Positions 36,599-46,350 of a stretch of DNA of 64,000 bases are shown here, piece by piece. Origin of the DNA: Tatumella terrea. Its GTDB lineage: Bacteria > Pseudomonadota > Gammaproteobacteria > Enterobacterales > Enterobacteriaceae. Made by a program: the position numbers and the translations under genes. The notes below the pieces were generated by a model. That model was not told where the DNA came from and did no database searches. It saw only the letters and a list, made by a program, of their open reading frames with translations. The stretch is from the NCBI RefSeq assembly GCF_039523755.1, contig NZ_BAAAFX010000002.1, forward strand, positions 310,001-374,000, given 5' to 3'. The stretch's first letter is position 1. Each line of letters starts with the position of its first letter.

Positions 36599-36616
36599 CG
36601 GGGGCCGAAGCCCCCG
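36599..36616 (-). other. cUUCGg hairpin at the rapA-rluA junction
   Basis: On the reverse-strand transcript CGGGGGC and GCCCCCG form a perfect 7-bp stem closed by the very stable UUCG tetraloop (C-UUCG-G). It lies 8 bases after the rapA stop and 12 bases before the chosen rluA start. No U tract follows, so it is not a normal terminator. Confidence 0.8.
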
Positions 36617-36623
36617 TAACCGG

Positions 36624-39530
36624 TTACTGGTGGGTGACAACAATCAGCCGTAAAGCATCCAGCCGCCAGTTTGCCTGAGCCAGGCTTTCCATCACTTCCT
36701 GGCGGTTGGTTTCCAGTGCTTCGACTTCATCGTCACGGATATTCGGGTTCACTGCCTGCAGGGCACGTAACCTGTCCAGTTCAGCCGTCAGTGTCTCATC
36801 CGCCTGATGGCGGGCTTCTTCAATCACGGCCTGCGCATCGGTCACCACCAGTTCTTCCCCCCGGGTCAGGATCTGATAAACATCCTGCTGGACCGCATTC
36901 ACCAGTTTGCTACCGGTATGACGGTTGACGGCACTCAACTGACGGTTGAAGCTTTCAAATTCAACCTTCGCCGCCAGGTTATTTCCGGCTTTATCCAGCA
37001 TCAGACGCAATGGGGTCGGTGGCAGGAACCGGGTCAGTTGCAGGTGTTTAGGTGCCTGTGCTTCCACCACATAGACCAGTTCAACCAGTAAGGTCCCGAC
37101 CGGCAGTGCTTTATTTTTCAGTAAGGAAATGGCGCTGCTGCCGGTATCACCGGACAGGATCAGGTCCAGACCATTACGGATCAACGGATGTTCCCAGGTA
37201 ATAAACTGGGTATCCTCGCGGGAAAGCGCCTGTTCACGGTCAAAGGTGACAGTACAGCCTTCTTCCGGTAACCCCGGAAAGTCCGGTACCAGCATATGAT
37301 CCGACGGCGTCAGGACAATCAGATTATCACTGCGGTCTTCCTGATTAATACCGACGATATCGAACAGGTTCAGGGCAAAATTCACCAGTTCGGTATCGTT
37401 ATCCTGCGCGGCGATGGCCTCTGCTAACCCGACAGCGGCTTCACCCCCGTTGGAGTTCAGCTCCAGCAGACGGTCACGCCCTTGTTCCAGCTGTGCTTTC
37501 ATAGCATCATGTTGCTGACGGCAGTCGGCAATAAATTCATCCAGCCCTTCGGTTTTTTCCGGTGCGGCCAGATACGTCAGCAACTGCGGATGTACCTGGT
37601 CATAGACCGTACGTCCGGTCGGGCAGGTATGCTCAAAGGCATCCAGCCCTTCGTGGAACCAGCGCAGCAATACGGCCTGAGCGGTGTTTTCCAGCCAGGG
37701 AACCAGGATCTGAATGTCGTTCTGTTGCCCGATGCGATCCAGACGTCCGATACGTTGTTCCAGCAGATCCGGGTTGAAAGGCAGGTCAAACATGACCAGC
37801 CGGCTGGCGAACTGGAAGTTACGTCCTTCAGAACCGATTTCCGAACACAGCAGCACCTGTGCTCCCTCTTCCTGTGAAGCAAAGAACGCCGACGCTCTGT
37901 CACGTTCAATAATCGACAGGCCTTCGTGGAAAACGGCGGCACGGATACCTTCCCGCTCACGCAGGAATTGTTCCAGTTGCAGTGCCGTCGCGGCTTTGGC
38001 GCAGATCACCAGCACTTTCTCTTTACGGTTTTCCAGCAGATAGTCGGTCAGCCATTCGACACGCGGGTCAAAGGCCCACCAGGTACCGGAATCGCCTTCA
38101 AACTCCTGATAAATCTGCTCAGGGTAGAGCATATCGCGGGCGCGTTCTTCGGCGCTTTTACGGCTGCCCATGATCCCGGAGACCTTGATGGCCGTCTGGT
38201 ATTGCGAAGGCAGCGGCAGGCGGAATTGCTGCAGCTGACGTGAAGGGAAGCCTTTAACACCCTGACGGGTATTACGGAACAAAACGCGGCTGGTGCCGTG
38301 GCGATCCATCAACAGGGAGACCAGCTTTTTACGAGCCTCAAGGCGCAGTTCATCGCCGCTGTTTGCCCGGGCGATCAGTGCGGAAATATCCTGGTCGCTG
38401 ATCAGGTCATTGATCATCGCTTCTTCGCTGGTCGCGATAGGGGTATCCGCCAGTAAAGAGGTGACGGCATCGGCGACCGGCTGGTACTGCTCCTGTTCTT
38501 CAACAAAAGACTGATAGTCGTGGAAACGGTCCGGATCCAGCAGGCGCAGACGGGCGAAATGGCTTTCCATACCCAGCTGCTCCGGAGTGGCGGTCAGCAG
38601 CAACACACCAGGAATGTTTTCAGCCAGTTTCTCGACCACCAGATATTCACGGCCAGGTTTACCTTCAGACCAGGACAGGTGGTGGGCTTCATCGACCACC
38701 AGCAGATCCCATTCCGCCTCAGACATCGCTTCCAGGCGCTGCCGGTTCTTACAGGCAAAATCGAGTGAACAGATGACCAGCTGTTCGGTAAAGAACGGGT
38801 TGCTGGTGTCAAACTGTGCTTCGTTGTAGCGGTCATCATCGAACAGCGCAAAGCGCAGGTTGAAACGACGCAGCATTTCAACCAGCCACTGGTGCTGTAG
38901 CGTTTCAGGGACCACGATCAGTACACGTTCAGCACGGCCCGCCAGTAGCTGCTGCTGAATGATCATCCCGGCCTCAATGGTTTTTCCAAGGCCGACTTCA
39001 TCGGCCAGTAATACGCGCGGTGCATGGCGACGGCCCACATCGTGGGCAATATGCAACTGATGCGGGATCAGGTTCGTCCGCATGCCGCGCATACCACTGA
39101 CGGGCAGACGATATTGCGCACTCTGATATTTACGGGCGCGGAAACGCAAGGCAAAGCGATCCATCCGATCGAGCTGACCGGCAAATAACCTGTCCTGAGG
39201 TTTGCTGAATACCAGTTTACTGTCGAGCATGACTTCACGCAGGCTGACATCATTTTCCTGAGTATCCGTACGTGTCCCGGTGTAGGTCATGACACCGTCA
39301 TTATCCCGGACACTTTCTACGGTTAACTGCCAGCCTTCATGGCTGGTGATGGTATCGCCCGGGTTAAAGATGACCCGGGTAATAGGAGAATCATTACGGG
39401 CATACAGTCTGTTTTCGCCAGTAGCCGGAAAAAGTAAAGTGACCATACGTGCATCGATAGCGACGACCGTCCCCAGTCCAAGTTCACTTTCTGTATCACT
39501 AATCCAGCGCTGACCAAGTGTAAAAGGCAT
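36624..39530 (-). CDS. rapA: RNA polymerase recycling ATPase RapA (HepA)
   Basis: SWI2/SNF2-type ATPase that binds RNA polymerase and helps release stalled enzyme. 968 residues, as in E. coli. N-terminal Tudor-like domains are followed by the helicase core: motif I LADEVGLGKTIEAG (about 170-183), the DEAH box in VVDEAHHLSW (about 280), and the C-terminal lobe with SEIGSEGRNFQ and EQRIGRLDRIGQ near residue 580-605. It lies between polB and rluA on the same strand, as in E. coli. Confidence 0.98.
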   Translation of the reverse strand: MPFTLGQRWISDTESELGLGTVVAIDARMVTLLFPATGENRLYARNDSPITRVIFNPGDTITSHEGWQLTVESVRDNDGVMTYTGTRTDTQENDVSLREVMLDSKLVFSKPQDRLFAGQLDRMDRFALRFRARKYQSAQYRLPVSGMRGMRTNLIPHQLHIAHDVGRRHAPRVLLADEVGLGKTIEAGMIIQQQLLAGRAERVLIVVPETLQHQWLVEMLRRFNLRFALFDDDRYNEAQFDTSNPFFTEQLVICSLDFACKNRQRLEAMSEAEWDLLVVDEAHHLSWSEGKPGREYLVVEKLAENIPGVLLLTATPEQLGMESHFARLRLLDPDRFHDYQSFVEEQEQYQPVADAVTSLLADTPIATSEEAMINDLISDQDISALIARANSGDELRLEARKKLVSLLMDRHGTSRVLFRNTRQGVKGFPSRQLQQFRLPLPSQYQTAIKVSGIMGSRKSAEERARDMLYPEQIYQEFEGDSGTWWAFDPRVEWLTDYLLENRKEKVLVICAKAATALQLEQFLREREGIRAAVFHEGLSIIERDRASAFFASQEEGAQVLLCSEIGSEGRNFQFASRLVMFDLPFNPDLLEQRIGRLDRIGQQNDIQILVPWLENTAQAVLLRWFHEGLDAFEHTCPTGRTVYDQVHPQLLTYLAAPEKTEGLDEFIADCRQQHDAMKAQLEQGRDRLLELNSNGGEAAVGLAEAIAAQDNDTELVNFALNLFDIVGINQEDRSDNLIVLTPSDHMLVPDFPGLPEEGCTVTFDREQALSREDTQFITWEHPLIRNGLDLILSGDTGSSAISLLKNKALPVGTLLVELVYVVEAQAPKHLQLTRFLPPTPLRLMLDKAGNNLAAKVEFESFNRQLSAVNRHTGSKLVNAVQQDVYQILTRGEELVVTDAQAVIEEARHQADETLTAELDRLRALQAVNPNIRDDEVEALETNRQEVMESLAQANWRLDALRLIVVTHQ

Positions 39531-39685
39531 AAATAATTAGCTCGATTCTCTTAACGTGTAAAAAGATATTCATGCGCTGCAGGCAATAGCATGGCGACCA
39601 GACAAAAGGTCTGGTAAATAAAATGCAGAGCAATGAGATTCAGGGAGGGCGCTATGGTACTGGAAGGTGAGCCATTCGTCACCTA

Positions 39686-42046
39686 TCAAAACAGTCCCAG
39701 CTGCCCGGTAATCAGTGTGTTGAAGTCGCCGCCGACAAACCCGAGTATGCCGTCCGCCACAGGTTCCAGCTGACGTGTCAGGTAATGATCATAATCCAGC
39801 GGGGCACTGCGGGCATTCAGGGGTTCCGGCCCGCGGGTGGTCATCACATAACGGATGGTCCCGCCTTTCTGATACCGTAACGGGTGTCCGGCCTTACGGG
39901 CATAGTCATCAGACAGCCTGGCGGCCCGCGCATGGGGCGGCACATTTCGCTGGTACTCATCCAGCGGACGCCGTAACCGCTTGCTGTAAATTAATTTATC
40001 ATCCAGTTCACCCGCCATCAGTTGAGCCACCGTGTCCCGGACATATTGCTGCCAGGGCTCGCGCCGGAAAATCAGGGAATACAGCGTTTGCTGGAACTCT
40101 TTGGCCAGTGGGGTCCAGTCCGTACGGACCGTCTCCAGCCCTTTAAAAACAATCTGGTCCCGGCCGTGATGATTCACCCGGCCGGCATAACGCTTTTTAC
40201 TGCCCTGTTCGGCACCCCGGATGGTGGGCATCAGAAAACGGCAATAATGGGTTTCGTATTCCAGCTCAAGGGCGCTGTCCAGCTGAAACTGTTGTGCGAG
40301 CTGCTGCTTCCACCAGTCATTGACGCTGGCGGCCAGCTGGCGGCCAATTTCCTCCGCCCGGGCTTCGCTGTGGGCCGTTTTCAGCCAGACAAAGGTCGAG
40401 TCGGTATCGCCGTAAATCACGCGGTATCCCTGTTGTTCAATAAAATCACGGGTCTTTTGCATAATTTCGTGACCGCGCAGGGTGATGGAGGAGGCCAGCC
40501 GCGGATCAAAGAACCGGCAGGAAGGGGTTCCCAGCACACCGTAAAACGCATTCATAATGATTTTCAGCGCCTGGGAGAGTGGCTGATTATTCTGCCGTTT
40601 TGCCTGTTCACGGCTTTGCCAGATCTGCCCGACGATATCCGGCAGGCAGAAGGTCTGCCGTGAGAAACGGGCATCCAGAAAACCGGGCATCGAAGTGTCA
40701 TCCGCAGGGTGCGCCATGCCTTCCACCAGTCCGACCGGATCGATCAGAAAGGTTTTGATGATGGAGGGGTACAGACTCTTATAGTCCAGCACCAGCACGG
40801 AGTCATATAATCCCGGGCTTGAGTCCATCACATACCCGCCGGGGCTGGCGGCCGGAGCAACTTCACCGGTATTGGGCGCGACATAACCGGCCCGATGCAT
40901 CCGCGGAATATAGAGGTGGCTGAAAGAGGCGACGGACCCGCCGTGACGATCGGCCTGCAGCCCGTTCACACTGCTGCGTTCCAGCAGGAAGGGCATCAGG
41001 CGGGTATGGAGGAAGATCCGCGTGACAAGCTCGCAGTCCCGCAGGTTATAACGCGCCAGGGCCGGTTTATCGGTGGCAAAACGTTGATTGATCTCCGCCA
41101 TCCGGTTGCCCGGCTCATCAATAAATTTGCCCTCGCCAAACAGCGTTTGTGAGACATTCTCCAGACTAAAGGAATCGAAATTCATAAAGGCCGATTTGAG
41201 TGCCTCAATACCATCAATGATCAGCCGGCCGGCCGCCTGAGCAATATAGGTGCCGGGTTTAAAACCATGTTCCCGCCACTCAAGGGGGACGCCGCCGCGT
41301 CCGGCCAGCAGAGGGATCTGATACCGGTCAGCCTGTTTTTGTAAAACGCGTAAATCGAACTGGATCACATTCCAGCCGATAATGACATCCGGATCGTGGT
41401 CGGTGAACCACTGGTTCAGCCTCTCCAGCAGTTCCCTGCGGGTAGGGACATACTCCAGGGTGAAATCCACTGTCTGTCCACCGGGCGTCGGGGGGCCGAG
41501 CATTATCACCCGCCGTTCACCACAGCCCTCAATACCGATGCAGTACAACTCGCCATGCTCGTTGGTTTCGATATCGAGAGACATCCAGGTCAGGGACGGA
41601 CGATAGTCCGGGTGAGGTTTGAGCCGTGCCTCATCGATCAGACCGTCACGGGCCACACCACTGAACCAGACCGGCGCCATAATAAAGCGTTCCATCAGGT
41701 AGCGGTCCGGTGGACGGATATCGGCTTCAGCCACCGGAATGGCATTTTCCCGTAACAATTTTTCAAACCGTTGCAGTTGACGATATTGCGAACAATACAG
41801 GCCGGCCTGTGGCTGCCGATGGAAGTCGAGCAATTGCAGCGGACTCAGCCGGAACGCTTTTTCCCGCGACAGCAATCCCCGGGCTTTTTCGCAAGCGGAC
41901 TGTGGTATAAAGGCAACCGCCTGCTGAGCCGGCACGCGCACTTTTACCGGCCCGGAATCGGTGGCCAGCCAGAAATAAAGTTCGATGCCCCGGGGGGTAT
42001 CCCGCCAGTGACGGGTTAATAAAAAACCAGCTTGAGGATTGTTCAC
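39686..42046 (-). CDS. polB: DNA polymerase II
   Basis: Family B repair polymerase. 786 residues (E. coli 783). The 3'-5' exonuclease motif I is SLDIETNEHG (about residues 154-163). Polymerase motifs are DYKSLYPSI (about 418) and YGDTDSTFVW (about 545). In E. coli it is SOS-induced and separated from yabI by araC-araBAD; here the ara genes are missing and the DedA gene is directly divergent. The upstream region has only a CTGT half of a LexA box (42069-42084, CTGTGCTATACTGAAG on the reverse strand). Confidence 0.98.
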   Translation of the reverse strand: MNNPQAGFLLTRHWRDTPRGIELYFWLATDSGPVKVRVPAQQAVAFIPQSACEKARGLLSREKAFRLSPLQLLDFHRQPQAGLYCSQYRQLQRFEKLLRENAIPVAEADIRPPDRYLMERFIMAPVWFSGVARDGLIDEARLKPHPDYRPSLTWMSLDIETNEHGELYCIGIEGCGERRVIMLGPPTPGGQTVDFTLEYVPTRRELLERLNQWFTDHDPDVIIGWNVIQFDLRVLQKQADRYQIPLLAGRGGVPLEWREHGFKPGTYIAQAAGRLIIDGIEALKSAFMNFDSFSLENVSQTLFGEGKFIDEPGNRMAEINQRFATDKPALARYNLRDCELVTRIFLHTRLMPFLLERSSVNGLQADRHGGSVASFSHLYIPRMHRAGYVAPNTGEVAPAASPGGYVMDSSPGLYDSVLVLDYKSLYPSIIKTFLIDPVGLVEGMAHPADDTSMPGFLDARFSRQTFCLPDIVGQIWQSREQAKRQNNQPLSQALKIIMNAFYGVLGTPSCRFFDPRLASSITLRGHEIMQKTRDFIEQQGYRVIYGDTDSTFVWLKTAHSEARAEEIGRQLAASVNDWWKQQLAQQFQLDSALELEYETHYCRFLMPTIRGAEQGSKKRYAGRVNHHGRDQIVFKGLETVRTDWTPLAKEFQQTLYSLIFRREPWQQYVRDTVAQLMAGELDDKLIYSKRLRRPLDEYQRNVPPHARAARLSDDYARKAGHPLRYQKGGTIRYVMTTRGPEPLNARSAPLDYDHYLTRQLEPVADGILGFVGGDFNTLITGQLGLF

Positions 42047-42214
42047 AAAGACTCCGGTGTTGCAGAGTCTTCAGTATAGCACAGGGGGCAGGGAGCCCGG
42101 AGAGACGCAAGGGGCAGGGATGTTTTGTATCTGTTTGTATTTAACCGAACACTTAGCTTGACGTTCCCGGGCTTGCTCAGGACAATCCAGGCTCTGTTTA
42201 CTTGAGGAATCTTT

Positions 42215-42979
42215 ATGGAAGTCTGGATCCAACATCTGCTTACCCAATCGCTGGAGTGGGCCCTGTTTGCGGTCGCGGTAGTGACTTTTTTTGAGTCACT
42301 GGCCCTGGTCGGGTTAGTCCTGCCCGGCACCGTAATGATGGCGAGCCTGGGAGCGTTGATCGGCAGTGGCAAGATCGGGCTGTATCCTGCCTGGGGGGCC
42401 GGATTCATCGGGTGCCTGCTGGGAGACTGGATTTCCTTTTATATTGGCTGGCGTTTCAAAGGTCCGCTGCATCGCTGGAAGTACCTGCAAAAATACCGGA
42501 AATTGCTGGATAAAACCGAGCATGCCCTCAACGAGCACAGTATTGCCACCCTCCTGATCGGTCGTTTTGTCGGTCCGACCCGTCCGCTGATCCCGATGCT
42601 GGCAGGAATGCTGGAACTGCCGGTGAAAAAATTTCTGCCACCGAATATTGCCGGTTGTCTGCTATGGCCGCCGGTGTATCTGTTACCGGGCATCCTGGCC
42701 GGTGTGGCGATTGATGCACCGCATACCGCACAGAGCAGCGATTTTAAGTGGCTGTTACTGGCGGAAGCGGTGATGATCTGGCTGGCGGCGTGGTCTGGCT
42801 GGCGGTGGGGCCGCGCTATCAAAAGTAAAAAACCCGTGAGCGGATTTTTAACGACAAAACGTCTGCACTGGCTGGCCCCGTTACTGATTATTCTGGCGAT
42901 TGGCGGATTTGTCGCACTTCAGTTCCATCCGATGATGCCGGGGTTCCGTCATCTGTTATGGCGTGTCTTTATTGCCTGA
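42215..42979 (+). CDS. yabI: DedA family inner-membrane protein (YabI)
   Basis: 254 residues, the length of E. coli YabI, with five to six hydrophobic segments. DedA/VTT-domain motifs are clear: FFESLALVGLVLPGT near residue 30, GDWISFYIGWRFKG near 75 and GRFVGPTRPLIPMLAGM near 120. Family members are linked to undecaprenyl-phosphate or phospholipid flipping and proton-motive force maintenance. The last 24 bases overlap the 3' end of the convergent thiQ. Confidence 0.93.
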   Translation: MEVWIQHLLTQSLEWALFAVAVVTFFESLALVGLVLPGTVMMASLGALIGSGKIGLYPAWGAGFIGCLLGDWISFYIGWRFKGPLHRWKYLQKYRKLLDKTEHALNEHSIATLLIGRFVGPTRPLIPMLAGMLELPVKKFLPPNIAGCLLWPPVYLLPGILAGVAIDAPHTAQSSDFKWLLLAEAVMIWLAAWSGWRWGRAIKSKKPVSGFLTTKRLHWLAPLLIILAIGGFVALQFHPMMPGFRHLLWRVFIA

Positions 42980-43660
42980 TCCCGGGGGGGTAAAGCCCGG
43001 GATCACTGCGTCGCCAGGGGCATCGACCTCCCGGGCGACATGTCCGTCACGGATAACAATGGCCCGGTCCGCAATCCGGCGGATATCATCCTGATGGTGG
43101 GTGACCATTAACAGGGTGATCGTATGTTCACGACAGAGCTGATCCGTCAGGGTGATCATTTCCTGCCGCAGGTGCGGGTCCAGGGCAGAAAACGGCTCGT
43201 CCAGCAGTAACAAAGGGCGCTGGCGTAACAAACAACGGGCCAGCGCTACCCGCTGACGCTGGCCGCCGGACAACTGCCCCGGCAAACGGTCTGCTAACCC
43301 GTCCAGTCCTGCCTGCAGGAGAATATCACTGATCTGCTTTTTCTGTGGTGGAGTCAGGCGCAGACCGGGGTGCAGACCTAACCCGAGATTCTGCTGTACA
43401 TTCAGATGCGCAAACAGATTATTTTCCTGAAACAGCATTGAGACCGGACGTTCAGCCGGCGGCAGGCCGGTACAGGCTTTGCCGTCTATCCATAACTCTC
43501 CTCCGGTGACCGGCAAAAACCCCGCAATCAGGCTCAGTAGCGTACTTTTTCCGGCACCGCTTGGCCCGAGGATGGCAAGCCGTTCGCCTTTCGCGGCCTG
43601 CAAAGTAAAGCTCAGTGTCCGGGACTGATAGCGGTAGCTCAGGTCATTCAGTGTCAGCAT
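42956..43660 (-). CDS. thiQ: Thiamine ABC transporter ATP-binding protein
   Basis: Energises thiamine/TPP import with ThiP and ThiB. 234 residues. Walker A GPSGAGKST (about 32-40), signature LSGGQRQRVALAR (about 128-140) and Walker B LLLLDEPFSALD (about 148-159) are intact. The start overlaps the end of thiP by 17 bases; the 3' end overlaps the convergent yabI. Confidence 0.97.
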   Translation of the reverse strand: MLTLNDLSYRYQSRTLSFTLQAAKGERLAILGPSGAGKSTLLSLIAGFLPVTGGELWIDGKACTGLPPAERPVSMLFQENNLFAHLNVQQNLGLGLHPGLRLTPPQKKQISDILLQAGLDGLADRLPGQLSGGQRQRVALARCLLRQRPLLLLDEPFSALDPHLRQEMITLTDQLCREHTITLLMVTHHQDDIRRIADRAIVIRDGHVAREVDAPGDAVIPGFTPPGSGNKDTP

Positions 43661-45254
43661 GGGTTCCTGCTATTTTTTCAATCAGTGAGAAAAGAATAAA
43701 ACATACCAGCAGCAGTACTAAGGCGGTGATGGCTCCCTGTTGCTGCCGGTAGGCTCCTATCTGCTGATACAGATAAAACGGTAACGTCCGGAAATCATCG
43801 TTACCGAACAGAGAAATAACCCCGAAATCGCCGACCGAGAGGACACTGGCAAAGGCCAGTGCCTGAGCCAGAGGGCGTTTTAATGCCGGGTACTCGACCA
43901 ACCGGAGTCGCCGCCAGCCGGTAACATCCAGGGACATGCACAGCCAGCTGTAGTTGCGGGCGATATCCCGCATCGGATTATCCAGGATCTTTATGGCGTA
44001 GGGCATCGCCATCAGGGCATTGGTGACAATAATGATCGATGCGGGTGAGTCGGGGATGCCTGTAGTGGCATTAAAAAACATAAAGAAGCCGCTGGCCAGC
44101 ACAATACCCGGCATCGCCAGGATCAGCATACCACTGGTTTCCAGCACTCTGGCGGGAAACAGTTGCTCACGTAAACGAAGTTCACGGCTGCTCCACAGCA
44201 GCATAACGGTCAGGACCGTGGCCAGTAAACCGGCCCGCAAGGCAATACTGACGGAGGTCAGCGTGGCCTGCCAGAGCACGGGTTGTTGCAGTGAGGGAAG
44301 TATATCGCCGTTAATACCATTAATGATCACCGCCAGCACCGGGGGAACCAGTAATATCAGGGCCAGCAGGATCCAGGCACTGTCAGACAACCGTGCCAGC
44401 CACCGCTGTTCCGGGGCGCGCCAGGGGGACATCAGAGAGGTGTTACCGGTCAGCACCGTATTCAGCCGCAGACTGATCACGACCAGTGTCAGACAAAAAC
44501 CTAACTGAACCAGTGCCAGTATTGCCGCTTTTGCCGGGTCGAAGTCATAACTCAGGGCCTGATAGATTGCCAGTTCAAGCGTGGTGGCGCGGGGGCCGCC
44601 CCCCAGCGCAAGGACAATGGCAAAGCTTGAAAAACAGAGCATAAAAATCAGTGCGGCCACCGGCAACAACTGGCGCTTAAGCCAGGGCCACTCCAGCCAG
44701 CGGAACAGATTCAGCCCCTGCATATTAAGCTGAGCGGCCAGCTGACGTTGTTCGGCCGGGATCTGTTCAAAGGTCTGTAACAGAAGCCGGGCCGCCATAG
44801 GCAGATTAAAAAAGACATGGGCCAGTAAGATGCCTGGCAGCCCGTAAAGCGAAAAGGTATAGCGCAGGCCCAGCCAGGCACAAGCCTGCGCCAGCCAGCC
44901 GTCACGTCCATAGACACTAATAATGCCAAACACTGCAACCAGTACCGGTAATACCAGCGTCATAGCACACAGGCGAAGTAACCAGCGTCGTCCCGGGAAG
45001 CGACGACGATAGAGTGCTCTGGCTACCGGTAGGGCCAGCAGAACGGAGAGGGCCGTGGAAAGCGTCGCCTGTTCAAACGAGAAGCGGACGACGTGCCACA
45101 GGTAAGGGTCGGAAAGCAGATTCAGCCAGCGTACCTGCGGAGCATTGAAGAACAGGCTTGCCAGTGCGAGCAGCGCGACACAGCAACTTAACAGGGCTGC
45201 AAGCAGCCCGGGAATAAGCCAGCGGGGCATTACTGACTCACTGCATTTTGCCAC
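43644..45254 (-). CDS. thiP: Thiamine ABC transporter permease
   Basis: Large permease with two homologous halves, about 12 membrane segments, 536 residues as in E. coli. EAA-type loops contacting ThiQ are seen near AAQLNMQGLNLFRWLEWP and in the second half near DVTGWRRLRLVEYP. The GTG at 45254 gives an N-terminus aligned with E. coli ThiP but overlaps thiB by 25 bases. An alternative ATG at 45230 overlaps the thiB stop by one base (TAATG) and would shorten the protein by 8 residues. Confidence 0.95.
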   Translation of the reverse strand: MAKCSESVMPRWLIPGLLAALLSCCVALLALASLFFNAPQVRWLNLLSDPYLWHVVRFSFEQATLSTALSVLLALPVARALYRRRFPGRRWLLRLCAMTLVLPVLVAVFGIISVYGRDGWLAQACAWLGLRYTFSLYGLPGILLAHVFFNLPMAARLLLQTFEQIPAEQRQLAAQLNMQGLNLFRWLEWPWLKRQLLPVAALIFMLCFSSFAIVLALGGGPRATTLELAIYQALSYDFDPAKAAILALVQLGFCLTLVVISLRLNTVLTGNTSLMSPWRAPEQRWLARLSDSAWILLALILLVPPVLAVIINGINGDILPSLQQPVLWQATLTSVSIALRAGLLATVLTVMLLWSSRELRLREQLFPARVLETSGMLILAMPGIVLASGFFMFFNATTGIPDSPASIIIVTNALMAMPYAIKILDNPMRDIARNYSWLCMSLDVTGWRRLRLVEYPALKRPLAQALAFASVLSVGDFGVISLFGNDDFRTLPFYLYQQIGAYRQQQGAITALVLLLVCFILFSLIEKIAGTHADTE

Positions 45255-46216
45255 GCATCCACCCAGGCTTCACGGTGCTCAGCGACCTGCGCAGGGGAAT
45301 ATTGCAGGGCCGTTTTTGGCACCACCAGTGACTGATAACCGGCAGGTAATGGCATTTTTATGACCGGATACATCCAGTTGCCTTCCGGCAAGGTTTTCTG
45401 GAAGGCCGGACCGGTGACAAATTGCATAAACTCTTTTGCCAATGCGGGTTGCGGGCTGTTCTTCAGGCGTGCGGCAACTTCCACTTCCATATAATGGCCT
45501 TCACTGAAGTCTGCGGCGGCGTAATTCGTTTTATGTTCTTCGATGATATGGTACGCCGGCGACGTGGTGTAACTGAGGACCAGGTCGCTTTCCCCTTTCA
45601 GGAACAGGCTGTAGGCTTCACTCCAGCCACGGGTGACGGTGACGGTTTTCGCCGCCAGTTTCTTCCAGGCGGCAGGGGCGTTATCGCCATAGACCTTTTG
45701 CATCCATAGCAGCAGGCCCAGCCCCGGGGTGCTGGTGCGCGGATCTTCATAGATGACGCGCCATTTTTCAGGGCTTTCAACCAGCTGTTTCAGGCTGGTG
45801 GGCGGGTTCTTCAGCGTTTTTTTATTATAGACAAAGGCAAAGTAGCCATAGTCATAAGGCACGAATGTTTTGCTGGTCCAGCCACCCGGCACGGTAAGCT
45901 GATCGGTGCTGACGTCTGACGGGGCGAACAGTCCGGTTTTTTCTGCGGAATCCATCAGGTTATTGTCGAGTCCGATAACCACATCGGCTTTACTGTGGCG
46001 GCCTTCCATGCGCAGGCGGTTGAGCAGAGCCACGCCATCACCCAGCGCGACATATTTAAGCTCGCAGCCACAACTGGCTTCAAAGGCTTTTTTTACCGCC
46101 GGTCCGGGGCCCCAGTCTGATGAAAAAGAGTCATAGGTATAAACGGTCAGCACCGGTTTGGCGGCCAGCGCCGGGGTGCAGACAACCAGTAAAACGGGCA
46201 GGATTTTTTTTAACAC
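45230..46216 (-). CDS. thiB: Thiamine-binding periplasmic protein
   Basis: Substrate-binding component (TbpA). The GTG start at 46216 follows AAGGAG and gives a signal peptide ending near TPALAAKPVLTVYTYDSF. 328 residues (E. coli 327). Ligand-pocket regions such as GLDNNLMD, VPYDYGYFAFVY, DPRTSTPGLGLL and SYTTSPAYH are conserved. Under control of the TPP riboswitch upstream. Confidence 0.97.
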   Translation of the reverse strand: MLKKILPVLLVVCTPALAAKPVLTVYTYDSFSSDWGPGPAVKKAFEASCGCELKYVALGDGVALLNRLRMEGRHSKADVVIGLDNNLMDSAEKTGLFAPSDVSTDQLTVPGGWTSKTFVPYDYGYFAFVYNKKTLKNPPTSLKQLVESPEKWRVIYEDPRTSTPGLGLLLWMQKVYGDNAPAAWKKLAAKTVTVTRGWSEAYSLFLKGESDLVLSYTTSPAYHIIEEHKTNYAAADFSEGHYMEVEVAARLKNSPQPALAKEFMQFVTGPAFQKTLPEGNWMYPVIKMPLPAGYQSLVVPKTALQYSPAQVAEHREAWVDAWQNAVSQ

Positions 46217-46274
46217 TTTGCGCTCCTTGAGGCATTATTTAGCAAGGCGCAAAGGATCTGAGGGGGCTGACTCT
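46217..46274 (-). promoter_or_regulatory. thiB expression platform and ribosome-binding site
   Basis: The 58 bases between the riboswitch core and the thiB GTG carry AAGGAG (6-7 bases before the start) and no U-rich terminator. Control is therefore probably translational, by sequestration of this site, as for other enteric TPP riboswitches. Confidence 0.5.
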
Positions 46275-46350
46275 CAAATCCCTACGCCGGTATTAACCGG
46301 ATCAGGTTCGACGGGTATCTCTCAGCATTCACATGCACCCCGTTGAGAAC
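46275..46350 (-). ncRNA. TPP riboswitch (THI element)
   Basis: The reverse strand carries the conserved THI box: GGGGTGC, then CTGAGAGATACCC, CGAACCTGATCCGG, TTAATACCGGCG and TAGGGA. These match the P2/P4 helices and TPP-binding loops. It is placed directly before thiBPQ, so thiamine pyrophosphate would repress uptake genes. Confidence 0.95.
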
